Assembly: GCA_023460975.1 (NCBI GenBank)
Contig: JAEWOG010000026.1
Span: forward strand, 16,772 to 80,771
Length of the DNA: 64,000 nucleotides
From: Actinomycetes bacterium
GTDB taxonomy: Bacteria > Actinomycetota > Actinomycetes > Propionibacteriales > Nocardioidaceae
Direction: 5' to 3'
The notes beneath the pieces were generated by a model. That model searched no databases. It had not been told where the DNA came from and saw only the letters and a program-made list of their open reading frames with translations. Made by a program: the position numbers and the translations under genes. Numbering within the stretch: position 1 is the stretch's first letter; every line of letters starts with the position of its first letter. Shown piece after piece: positions 27,212-33,952 of this stretch.

Positions 27212-27583
27212 ATGACCGATCAACTCTCCAAGGCCTTCGCGGCCCTCGCCGACCCGACCCGGCGCGACATCGTCGCCCGCCTCACCGTCGGCGACGCCAC
27301 CCTCACCGCGCTCGCGGAGCCGTACGACGTCAGCGTCCAAGCGGTCTCCAAGCACGTGAAGGTCCTCGAGGAGGCAGGGCTGGTCAGCCGCAGCAAGGAC
27401 GCACAGCGTCGCCCCGTCCACCTGGAAGCGGAGGTGTTCGACCTCATGACGAAGTGGATCGAGCGCTACCGACGCGCCGCCGAGGAGCGGTACGCCCGCC
27501 TCGACGCCGTGCTGGCCCAGATGGACGCCCCGGCAGGCACCACCGACACCGAGCAGCACCCCACGACAGGAGCAGCATCATGA
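27212..27583 (+). CDS. ArsR/SmtB-family transcriptional regulator
   Basis: 123 residues with a winged helix-turn-helix: MTDQLSKAFAALADPTRRDIVARLTVGDATLTALAEPYDVSVQAVSKHVKVLEEAGLVSRSKDAQRRPVHLEAEVF. No Cys metal site, so it belongs to the metal-independent group often paired with SRPBCC (AHSA1) proteins, as here. ATG 27212 has GAGG about 5 nt upstream. The stop overlaps the SRPBCC start (ATGA). Two matching palindromes upstream suggest self-repression of a three-gene operon. Confidence 0.9.
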   Translation: MTDQLSKAFAALADPTRRDIVARLTVGDATLTALAEPYDVSVQAVSKHVKVLEEAGLVSRSKDAQRRPVHLEAEVFDLMTKWIERYRRAAEERYARLDAVLAQMDAPAGTTDTEQHPTTGAAS

Positions 27584-28119
27584 CCACCACTCCCCCGACA
27601 GTCCGAAACGACAGGGCCGTCCGCAACGACAGGGCCGCCCGCTACGACAAGGCCGCCATCCAGGCCGACGAGACCGTGCCCGCGATCCACATCTGGCGCG
27701 ACTTCTCGGCCACGCCCGATCAGTTGTTCCGCGCCCACACCGACCCCGAGCTCTTCGCCCGCTGGGTCGGCCCCGACTCGCTCACCAACACGATCCTCGA
27801 ATGGGACGCCCGCGACGGCGGCTCGTGGCGCTACAAGGCTGGGCGCGAGGAGTTCGAGACCACCTTCCGCGGCTGCTTCCACACCGTCACCCGCGACCGG
27901 ATCGTGCAGACATTCACCTGGGAGGGCATGCCCGACGAGGTGTCTCTGGAGACGCTGACGTTCACGGACCTCGGCGATGGGCGTACGCGCCTGCACGCGA
28001 TGAGCCTGTGCGACAGCTTCGAGGGCCGCGACGCGTGGCTGGCCAGCGGCATGGAGGAGGGCATCGACGACGGCTACGACGCCATCGACGCGCTCGCAGC
28101 CGAAGGAGTCCTGGGATGA
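27580..28119 (+). CDS. SRPBCC (AHSA1/ActI-type) domain protein
   Basis: 179 residues. The AHSA1-like START fold occupies about 35-175: IHIWRDFSATPDQLFRAHTDPELFARWVGPDSL, then WDARDGGSWRYKAG and the C-terminal helix WLASGMEEGIDDGYDAIDALAAE. The first 30 residues are an imperfect three-fold 6-residue repeat (VRNDRA/VRNDRA/ARYDKA) encoded by 18-bp tandem repeats at 27601-27654. ATGA overlaps on both sides join it to the ArsR gene and the next gene. Proteins of this kind probably bind a small hydrophobic ligand; the specific one is unknown. Confidence 0.87.
   Translation: MTTTPPTVRNDRAVRNDRAARYDKAAIQADETVPAIHIWRDFSATPDQLFRAHTDPELFARWVGPDSLTNTILEWDARDGGSWRYKAGREEFETTFRGCFHTVTRDRIVQTFTWEGMPDEVSLETLTFTDLGDGRTRLHAMSLCDSFEGRDAWLASGMEEGIDDGYDAIDALAAEGVLG
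27601..27654 (+). repeat. 18-bp tandem repeat, three copies
   Basis: Units GTCCGAAACGACAGGGCC, GTCCGCAACGACAGGGCC and GCCCGCTACGACAAGGCC lie head to tail inside the SRPBCC gene and encode its N-terminal hexapeptide repeat. Copy number could vary between strains. Confidence 0.8.
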
Positions 28120-28676
28120 GCGCAGCTGAACGCCATCGCACCCATGCCGGCCACTTCACCGCACTGGTGGCCGGCGTGGCCGACTGGTCGGCTCCGGCCC
28201 CCGTCGCTGGTTGGACCGCCCTCGACGTCGTACGCCACCTCGTCGAGCGGTTCCCCGGCTTCATGGCCGCCGGCGGGCACCCGCTCCCGCCCGGCCCGGA
28301 CGTGGCGGCCGACCCGGTGGCGGCGTGGGCACACCAGTACGACGCGGTCCAGGCACTCCTGGACGACCCCGACGCAGGCGCACAGGCGATCACCAACCCG
28401 CACATCGGAGAGGTACCGCTGCCGGAGGCTGTCGACCGGTTCTACACCGCCGACGTCTTCATGCACTCGTGGGACCTCGCCGTGGCCAGCGGGCAGGACG
28501 AGACCCTGGACCCGGTGTTCTGTCAGGAGCTGCTCGACGGCATGACGCCCATCGAGGACATGCTGCGCAGCTCGGGTCAGTACGGCCCCCGCGTCGACGT
28601 CTCTCCCACCGCGCCGGTCCACGAGCGCCTGATGGGGTTCATCGGCCGCGACCCTGCCTGGTCCCCCACCGACTGA
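28116..28676 (+). CDS. maleylpyruvate-isomerase-like (DinB-fold) protein, TIGR03086 type
   Basis: 186 residues with the four-helix MDMPI/DinB-like fold: HAGHFTALVAGVADWSAPAPVAGWTALDVVRHLVERFPGFM, and DVFMHSWDLAVASGQD. The His positions (HFTA, VVRHL, FMHSWDLA) are those that hold the metal in mycothiol-dependent maleylpyruvate isomerase relatives; mycothiol use would fit an actinobacterium. ATG 28116 overlaps the SRPBCC stop, with GAAGGAG upstream. Last gene of the ArsR operon; substrate unknown. Confidence 0.82.
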   Translation: MSAAERHRTHAGHFTALVAGVADWSAPAPVAGWTALDVVRHLVERFPGFMAAGGHPLPPGPDVAADPVAAWAHQYDAVQALLDDPDAGAQAITNPHIGEVPLPEAVDRFYTADVFMHSWDLAVASGQDETLDPVFCQELLDGMTPIEDMLRSSGQYGPRVDVSPTAPVHERLMGFIGRDPAWSPTD

Positions 28677-28877
28677 CGTCGCTCGGTACCGCGTTCCCTC
28701 GTCGAGCCTGCCCGGCTGGTCGAGCTTGTCGAGACCTTCGCCGGTCGAGCCTGTCGAGACCCACCTACCCAGCCGGTCGAGCCTGTCGCTGGTCGAGCCT
28801 GTCGAGACCCACCTGCCCAACTGGTCAAACCCATCGCCGGTTGAGCCTGTCGAGACCACCTACCCAGCCCCGCCACC
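28677..28877. repeat. cluster of GGTCGAGCYTGTCGAGACC repeats
   Basis: Intergenic stretch between two genes that end towards it. Full units lie at 28718-28736, 28743-28761, 28791-28809 and 28839-28857, with a partial unit at 28775-28790. Between units, variants of CACCTACCCAGCC recur, so the larger period is near 48 bp. This word is widespread between genes in this group of actinobacteria as far as I know; spacing is too irregular for CRISPR. Confidence 0.8.
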
Positions 28878-29774
28878 TCAGAGCTCGTGGAGCCAGGGCG
28901 GGTTCGCGCCCGAGCGTGAGACCGTGATCCCGGCCGCGCGGGTGGCGAGGCTCAGGACGTCGGTGAGCGCGCTCTCGTCGAGCGCGGCGAGGTGCTCGCC
29001 CGTACGGCACCCAGCCGCGATCAGGCCGTGGAGCACCGCGGAACTCAGGCTGTCCCCGGCCCCGACCGTGTCCACCACGTCGACGCTCGGCGCCGTCACG
29101 TCCAGCCTTGACGAGGCACCGATCCACGTGAGCCCGGCGCCGCCGCGGCTCAGCAACACCGCCCGCACGCCTCCGGCCAACCAGTCCCCGATCAGGGCCT
29201 CGTGCGACTCGCCGGGCCACAGCAGGTCAAGGTCCTCGTCGCTGACCTTGACGAGGTCGGCGTTGGCGAGCAGTTCGCGCGTACGACGACGCACCTGTTC
29301 GCCCGTGCCCGTCACCATGGTGCGCACATTGACGTCGTAGAACGTCAGTGCCTGCCCGCGCCACCGCGCCAGGCACTCCAGCACGGGCCCCTCGTCGAGG
29401 ACGGCCGCGTACGACCCAGTGCCGACCACGACAGGTGCCGAGGCGGGCAGCTCCAGCGGAGCGAGTCGCCACGCCACATCCAACTCGTACGACGGGTGCC
29501 CGTCATGGTTGAGCCGCACCAACGCCGACGCCGTACGGTCCAGCGTCACCGGATCGCAGGCGAGTTCGACGCCCGAGGCGGCCACGTGGGCGGCGAGCAG
29601 CCGTCCGGCCTCGTCGTCGCCCCAGCAGGTGCCCAGCAGCACCCGGTGGCCCAGTCGCGCGAGGCCGACCGCCTGATTGGCGGCGCTGCCTCCTGGCTGT
29701 GCGGTCCTGACGCCGGACGGCGTGAGCGTGACGTCGTGCACGGCCTCGCCGATCAGCAGGCTCCAGGACTCCAT
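28878..29774 (-). CDS. PfkB-family carbohydrate kinase
   Basis: ATP-dependent sugar or nucleoside kinase of 298 residues (ribokinase/fructokinase fold). The N-terminal substrate-binding GGSAANQAVGLARLG is near residues 28-42; the C-terminal signature DTVGAGDSLSSAVLHGLI carries the catalytic Asp. The start ATG at 29774 is preceded by the rplQ terminator. It stands alone: neither a transporter nor a regulator of sugar use is adjacent, so its substrate (fructose, ribose or other) is open. Confidence 0.87.
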   Translation of the reverse strand: MESWSLLIGEAVHDVTLTPSGVRTAQPGGSAANQAVGLARLGHRVLLGTCWGDDEAGRLLAAHVAASGVELACDPVTLDRTASALVRLNHDGHPSYELDVAWRLAPLELPASAPVVVGTGSYAAVLDEGPVLECLARWRGQALTFYDVNVRTMVTGTGEQVRRRTRELLANADLVKVSDEDLDLLWPGESHEALIGDWLAGGVRAVLLSRGGAGLTWIGASSRLDVTAPSVDVVDTVGAGDSLSSAVLHGLIAAGCRTGEHLAALDESALTDVLSLATRAAGITVSRSGANPPWLHEL

Positions 29775-29797
29775 CCCCGATTCCTACCCGAAATGGC

Positions 29798-29833
29798 GAA
29801 CGCCCCGCCACCCGGGTGGGTGGCGGGGCGTTC
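29798..29833 (-). terminator. terminator of the alpha (infA-rplQ) operon
   Basis: Perfect 16-bp stem GAACGCCCCGCCACCC / complement with GGGT loop, 16 bp after the rplQ stop. Confidence 0.88.
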
Positions 29834-29848
29834 AGTGAACCTGTGAGG

Positions 29849-30382
29849 TCACTTCTCCTCGGCCGCAGCCTCGGTGTCAGCAGCCTCGGTCTCCTCGACC
29901 TCGACGACCTCGTCGGCGGCAGCCTCGTCAGCGGCGACCTCGGTCTCCTCGACGGGAGCCTCTTCGACGGCGGGAGCCGGGGCAGCAGCCTCGGTCTTCT
30001 TGGTCGAGGGGGCCTTCGGGCTGTACGCCTCGGTCACCAGCTCGATCACGGCCATGGGCGCGTTGTCGCCCTTGCGGGGACCGATCTTGGTGATGCGCGT
30101 GTAGCCACCGGGACGCTCCGAGAACGCCGGGGCGATCTCGGTGAAGAGGACGTGCACGACACCCTTGTCGCGGATGCTCTTGAGCACCTCGCGGCGGTTG
30201 TGCAGGTCGCCCTTCTTGGCCTTGGTGATCAGCTTCTCCGCGTACGGGCGAAGCAGGCGCGCCTTGGCCTCGGTCGTGGTGATGCGACCGTGCTCGAACA
30301 GCTGGGTGGCCAGGTTCGACAGGATCAGGCGCTGGTGGGCGGGGCTACCGCCGAGGCGGGCACCCTTCTTGGGCTTGGGCAT
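29849..30382 (-). CDS. rplQ: 50S ribosomal protein L17 with long acidic tail
   Basis: Residues 1-120 are normal L17 (PKKGARLGGSPAHQRLILSNLATQLFEHGRITTTEAKARLLRPYAEKLITKAKKGDLHNRRE). About 57 extra residues follow, rich in Ala/Glu/Val (EEAPVEETEVAADEAAADEVVEVEE), likely disordered; such tails are common in actinobacterial L17 but bacterial L17 without one is about 120-130 residues. It is the last gene of the infA-rpmJ-rpsM-rpsK-rpsD-rpoA-rplQ operon and has its own terminator. Confidence 0.95.
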   Translation of the reverse strand: MPKPKKGARLGGSPAHQRLILSNLATQLFEHGRITTTEAKARLLRPYAEKLITKAKKGDLHNRREVLKSIRDKGVVHVLFTEIAPAFSERPGGYTRITKIGPRKGDNAPMAVIELVTEAYSPKAPSTKKTEAAAPAPAVEEAPVEETEVAADEAAADEVVEVEETEAADTEAAAEEK

Positions 30383-30459
30383 GTCTGCCTCTCTCTCGGG
30401 CCGTGTCAGGTACCCGGGTAGACGACCGGGCGATTCCCGGTCGGTTTGGTGTCCTCGTT

Positions 30460-30499
30460 GGTCGAGCTTGTCGAGACCAGAGCCTCACCAAGCTCGACC
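30460..30499. repeat. isolated GGTCGAGCTTGTCGAGACC repeat with inverted partner
   Basis: One full unit at 30460-30478 and a 10-bp inverted copy (AAGCTCGACC) at 30490-30499, between rpoA and rplQ in the minus-strand operon. The pair can fold into a hairpin in the operon transcript. Confidence 0.7.
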
Positions 30500-30510
30500 A
30501 TCGAAGGTGA

Positions 30511-31530
30511 TCAGTACTGCTCGTCCTCGACGTAGCTGTCGTCGGCGTCGTCGTCGCCGTACGCAGCCAGGGCCGCGTGCGGGTCGAAGCCGGGCGCGCT
30601 GTCCTTGAGGGACAAGCCCATCTCGACCAGCTTGGCCTTGACCTCGTCGATCGACTTCGCACCGAAGTTGCGGATGTCGAGCAGGTCCTGCTCCGAACGC
30701 GAGATGAGCTCACCCACGGTGTGGATGCCCTCGCGCTTGAGGCAGTTGTACGAGCGGACCGTGAGCTGCAGGTCCTCGACCGGCAGGGCCAGGTCCTGAG
30801 CGAGCTGCTCGTCGACGGGCGACGGGCCGATGTCAATGCCCTCGGCCTCGACGTTGAGCTCACGAGCCAGGCCGAAGAGCTCCACCAGCGTCTTGCCGGC
30901 CGAGGCGATCGCGTCGCGGGGACGGATCGACGGCTTGGTGTCGACGTCGATGACGAGCTTGTCGAAGTCGGTGCGCTGCTCGACACGGGTGGCCTCGACC
31001 TTGTAGGTCACCTTCAGCACGGGGCTGTAGATCGAGTCGACCGGGATGCGGCCGATCTCGTTGTCGCCACCCTTGTTCTGGACGGCCGAGACGTAGCCGC
31101 GGCCACGCTCGACGACGAGCTCCATGTCGAGCTTGCCCTTGTCGGACAGGGTCGCGATCTTGAGCTCGGGGTTGTGCACCTCGACACCGGCCGGCGGCGT
31201 GATGTCGGCGGCGGTGACGTCACCGGCACCCGACTTGCGCAGGTACATGGTGACGGGCTCGTCGTGCTCGGAGGAGACGACCAGGCCCTTGAGGTTGAGG
31301 ATGATCTCGGTGACGTCCTCGGTGACGCCCTCGATGGTCGAGAACTCGTGGAGGACGGAGTCGATCTTGATGCTCGTGACCGAGGCACCGGGGATCGAGG
31401 ACAGCAGCGTACGGCGAAGCGAGTTGCCGAGCGTGTAGCCGAAACCGGGCTCCAGGGGCTCGATGACGAACCGCGAACGGAACTCGTCGACAGTCTCTTC
31501 CGTGAGAGTCGGGCGCTGAGCGATAAGCAC
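30511..31530 (-). CDS. rpoA: RNA polymerase alpha subunit
   Basis: 339 residues. The N-terminal assembly domain (1 to about 230) has [40 protein letters not shown]; the C-terminal DNA- and activator-binding domain (about 250-325) has [27 protein letters not shown]-like helices ([19 protein letters not shown]), then an acidic tail. The start is GTG 31530, fixed by GGAAGG about 10 nt upstream and by family homology ([12 protein letters not shown]). A strong hairpin lies between rpsD and rpoA. Confidence 0.96.
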   Translation of the reverse strand: [339 protein letters not shown]

Positions 31531-31604
31531 GGATTCTTTCCTTCCCGGAGCCAACCACCATTTGATGGCTCCGAACTGGCGGGATTGTGGAAGAGGGCCT
31601 CGGG

Positions 31605-31634
31605 GGCCGCCCACCCGTCACCGGGTGGGCGGCC
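31605..31634 (-). terminator. hairpin between rpsD and rpoA
   Basis: GGCCGCCCACCCG / CGGGTGGGCGGCC, 13 bp, with a TCAC loop; a further CTCGG/CCGAG pairing extends it. It lies inside the operon 13 bp after the rpsD stop, so it probably acts as an attenuator, RNA-processing site or S4-responsive element and not a full stop for transcription. Confidence 0.6.
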
Positions 31635-31646
31635 TCCGAGAAAGAG

Positions 31647-32255
31647 TCACTTCTTCGAGTAGAACTCGACGATGAGCTGCTCGGTGACCGGCACGTCGAT
31701 CTGCGCGCGGGTCGGGCGCTGGTGGACGAGGATCCGCATGCGCGACGGCAGGGCCTCGAGCCACGCCGGGACGACGCGCTCGCCGTGGGTCTCGCGAGCC
31801 ACGATGAACGGGGTCATCTCGAGCGACTTCTCGCGCACGTCGATGATGTCGTGCTCGGCCACCTGGTACGACGGGATGTCGACCTTCTTGCCGTTCACCA
31901 GGAAGTGGCCGTGAACGACCAGCTGGCGGGCGTGGCGACGCGTGCGGGCGAACCCGGCACGGTAGACCACGTTGTCCAAACGGCACTCGAGGAGCTGCAG
32001 CAGGTTGTCACCGGTCTTGCCCTGGCGACGGCTGGCTTCCTTGTAGTAGCGGATGAACTGCTTCTCCATCACGCCGTAGGTGAAGCGAGCCTTCTGCTTC
32101 TCCTGCAGCTGCGAGCGGTACTCGCTCTCCTTGATGCGGGCGCGACCGTGCTGGCCGGGCGCGTACGGGCGGCGCTCGAAAGCGGAGTCACCGCCGACCA
32201 AGTCGACGCCGAGACGGCGCGACTTGCGAGTCATGGGACCGGTGTAACGGGCCAT
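31647..32255 (-). CDS. rpsD: 30S ribosomal protein S4
   Basis: Primary 16S rRNA binder that nucleates small-subunit assembly and, in other bacteria, represses its own operon. 202 residues; starts MARYTGPMTRKSRRLGVDLVGG, has RRPYAPGQHGRARIKESEY and the S4 RNA-binding domain (CRLDNVVYRAGFARTRRHARQLVVHGHFLVNGKKVDIPSYQV). There is no N-terminal Cys4 zinc motif, so it is the zinc-independent form. Confidence 0.97.
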   Translation of the reverse strand: MARYTGPMTRKSRRLGVDLVGGDSAFERRPYAPGQHGRARIKESEYRSQLQEKQKARFTYGVMEKQFIRYYKEASRRQGKTGDNLLQLLECRLDNVVYRAGFARTRRHARQLVVHGHFLVNGKKVDIPSYQVAEHDIIDVREKSLEMTPFIVARETHGERVVPAWLEALPSRMRILVHQRPTRAQIDVPVTEQLIVEFYSKK

Positions 32256-32302
32256 TGTTCAAAGTCTCCTTGGAAGTCTCGTGAAGGTCTGGGCCAGAAG
32301 GC

Positions 32303-32698
32303 TCAGACGCGACGGCGCTTGGGCGGACGGCAGCCGTTGTGGGGCGTCGGGGTGACGTCCTGGATGGTGCCGACCTCGAGGCCGATGGCACCCAGCGAAC
32401 GGATCGCGGTCTCGCGGCCCGAACCCGGACCCTTGACGAAGACGTCGATCTTCTTCATGCCGTGCTCCATCGCGCGACGTCCAGCAGCCTCGGCAGCCAT
32501 CTGAGCGGCGAACGGGGTGGACTTCCGGGAACCCTTGAAGCCGACAGTGCCGGCAGAGGCCCAGGAGATCACCGCACCCGTGGGGTCGGTGATCGTGACG
32601 ATCGTGTTGTTGAACGTGCTCTTGATGTGGGCTTCGCCCTGGGCGACGTTCTTCTTCTCCTTGCGGCGGACCTTCGTCGCGCGGCTCTTGGGAGGCAT
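32303..32698 (-). CDS. rpsK: 30S ribosomal protein S11
   Basis: Platform protein near the E-site mRNA. 131 residues with the standard GEAHIKSTFNNTIVTITDPTGAVISWASAGTVGFKGSRKSTPFAAQMAAE and C-terminal PTPHNGCRPPKRRRV. It lies between rpsM and rpsD in the alpha operon; no unusual features. Confidence 0.97.
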   Translation of the reverse strand: MPPKSRATKVRRKEKKNVAQGEAHIKSTFNNTIVTITDPTGAVISWASAGTVGFKGSRKSTPFAAQMAAEAAGRRAMEHGMKKIDVFVKGPGSGRETAIRSLGAIGLEVGTIQDVTPTPHNGCRPPKRRRV

Positions 32699-32774
32699 TC
32701 AGTAACTCCTGTTGAGGTTCTGGTCTGGAAGCTTCGGGAAGGAAGTGGTCCTCACTGCGCTGTGGGCGCAGTGA

Positions 32775-33149
32775 TCACTTGGCCTTCTTCTTGCCGGCGA
32801 CGGTGCGCTTCGGGCCCTTGCGGGTACGAGCGTTGGTCTTGGTGCGCTGACCGCGGACCGGGAGGCCCATGCGGTGGCGGCGACCCTGGTAGCTGCCGAT
32901 CTCGATCTTGCGGCGGATGTCAGCCTGGACCTCGCGACGGAGGTCACCCTCGATCTTGAAGTTGGCGTCGATCTCGTCACGAAGCTTGACCAGCTCCTCG
33001 TCACCGAGGGTGTGGACCCGAGCGTTGGGGTCGACCCCGGTGGCCTCGAGCAGCTGCTTGGCGCGGGTACGGCCGATGCCGTAGATGTAGGTGAGAGCGA
33101 CCTCAATGCGCTTGTCGCGCGGGAGGTCAACACCAACGAGGCGTGCCAT
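32775..33149 (-). CDS. rpsM: 30S ribosomal protein S13
   Basis: Head protein contacting the large subunit and P-site tRNA. 124 residues from ATG 33149 (MARLVGVDLPRDKRIEVALTYIYGIGRTRAKQLL), with the RHRMGLPVRGQRTKTNARTRKGP signature and a basic KKKAK end. An in-frame ATG at 33173 would add eight residues that no homologue has, so the inner start is chosen. Confidence 0.97.
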   Translation of the reverse strand: MARLVGVDLPRDKRIEVALTYIYGIGRTRAKQLLEATGVDPNARVHTLGDEELVKLRDEIDANFKIEGDLRREVQADIRRKIEIGSYQGRRHRMGLPVRGQRTKTNARTRKGPKRTVAGKKKAK

Positions 33150-33335
33150 GTGGTGATTCCTTACGTGTTGCACAACGGTGTCGGTCGTGTCGCGTCCCGC
33201 CCATGGGGGTCGGGCTCCGGCCGTTGCTCCGGAGGTGGTGTGGCCCTCGCGTACGAGCGCCCAGCGATCACGTTGTCAGTTGTGTTCAGTTGTGTGGTGC
33301 TGCGAGGTGAGTCCGGGGACTCGACCGTGGGCGTC

Positions 33336-33449
33336 TCAGCCCTGGCGCTGCTTGTGGCGCGGGTTCTCGCAGATGACCATGACGCGGCCGTGGCGACGAA
33401 TGACCTTGCACTTGTCGCAGATCGGCTTGACGCTCGGGTTGACCTTCAT
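33336..33449 (-). CDS. rpmJ: 50S ribosomal protein L36
   Basis: Very short 37-residue protein: MKVNPSVKPICDKCKVIRRH followed by a stretch ending in NPRHKQRQG. The Cys-x2-Cys ... Cys-x4-His zinc ribbon is intact, so this is the zinc-dependent form; a zinc-free paralogue may exist elsewhere. It sits between infA and rpsM as usual, but with a 187-bp gap before rpsM. Confidence 0.95.
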   Translation of the reverse strand: MKVNPSVKPICDKCKVIRRHGRVMVICENPRHKQRQG

Positions 33450-33518
33450 GTCAACAATCCTTGCTTCTCGGCTGGCGGACAGCAGCGCACGGCACCCCAG
33501 GGGCCCCGTGCGACCTGC

Positions 33519-33740
33519 TCACTTGTAGCGGTAGACGATCCGGCCCCGGGTGAGGTCGTACGGAGAGAGCTCCACCACCACGCGGTCCTCGGGGAGGATC
33601 CTGATGTAGTGCTGGCGCATCTTCCCGCTGATGTGGGCGAGCACCTTGTGTCCGTTCGACAATTCGACGCGGAACATGGCGTTGGGAAGGGCCTCCACGA
33701 CGGTGCCCTCGATCTCGATCACGCCTTCTTTCTTCGGCAT
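33519..33740 (-). CDS. infA: translation initiation factor IF-1
   Basis: Binds the ribosomal A site during initiation. 73 residues, a single OB fold: KKEGVIEIEGTVVEALPNAMFRVELSNGHKVLAHISGKMRQHYIRILPEDRVVVELSPYDLTRGRIVYRYK. The usual second residue Ala is Pro here (MPKKEG). ATG 33740 has GGAGG upstream. It heads the alpha operon, whose usual upstream neighbour map is 15.5 kb away. Confidence 0.97.
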   Translation of the reverse strand: MPKKEGVIEIEGTVVEALPNAMFRVELSNGHKVLAHISGKMRQHYIRILPEDRVVVELSPYDLTRGRIVYRYK

Positions 33741-33952
33741 GTCCTCCACAATCTGTTGATCCAGTGTCTACCGTTGGCCCGGGAACCGCCCGCGCACGGA
33801 TTTCTCCGCTCGCGGTGGACCTCGTGAGGCGGCCGGGTGAAGCCCGCTCCCCCGTCCGGATCACCGGAGGTGGGGCAGCCGAGAGGCAGCACACGACCAG
33901 CCCACGTTGGGCCGACGCGCCAGTCTAGTCGGAGCGGCGCGCCGAAGACCAA
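33741..33952 (-). promoter_or_regulatory. promoter and leader region of the infA operon
   Basis: 212-bp gap upstream of infA. TAGACT (33922-33927, minus strand) is the best -10 candidate, with weak -35 matches; a second TAGA-type hexamer lies nearer the gene. The separated position of infA here means this operon needs its own promoter. Confidence 0.35.

Noticed and set aside
28718..28857. Possible CRISPR array
   Set aside because: Units are 19 bp, irregularly spaced (from 7 to 30 bp), with similar spacers and no cas genes.
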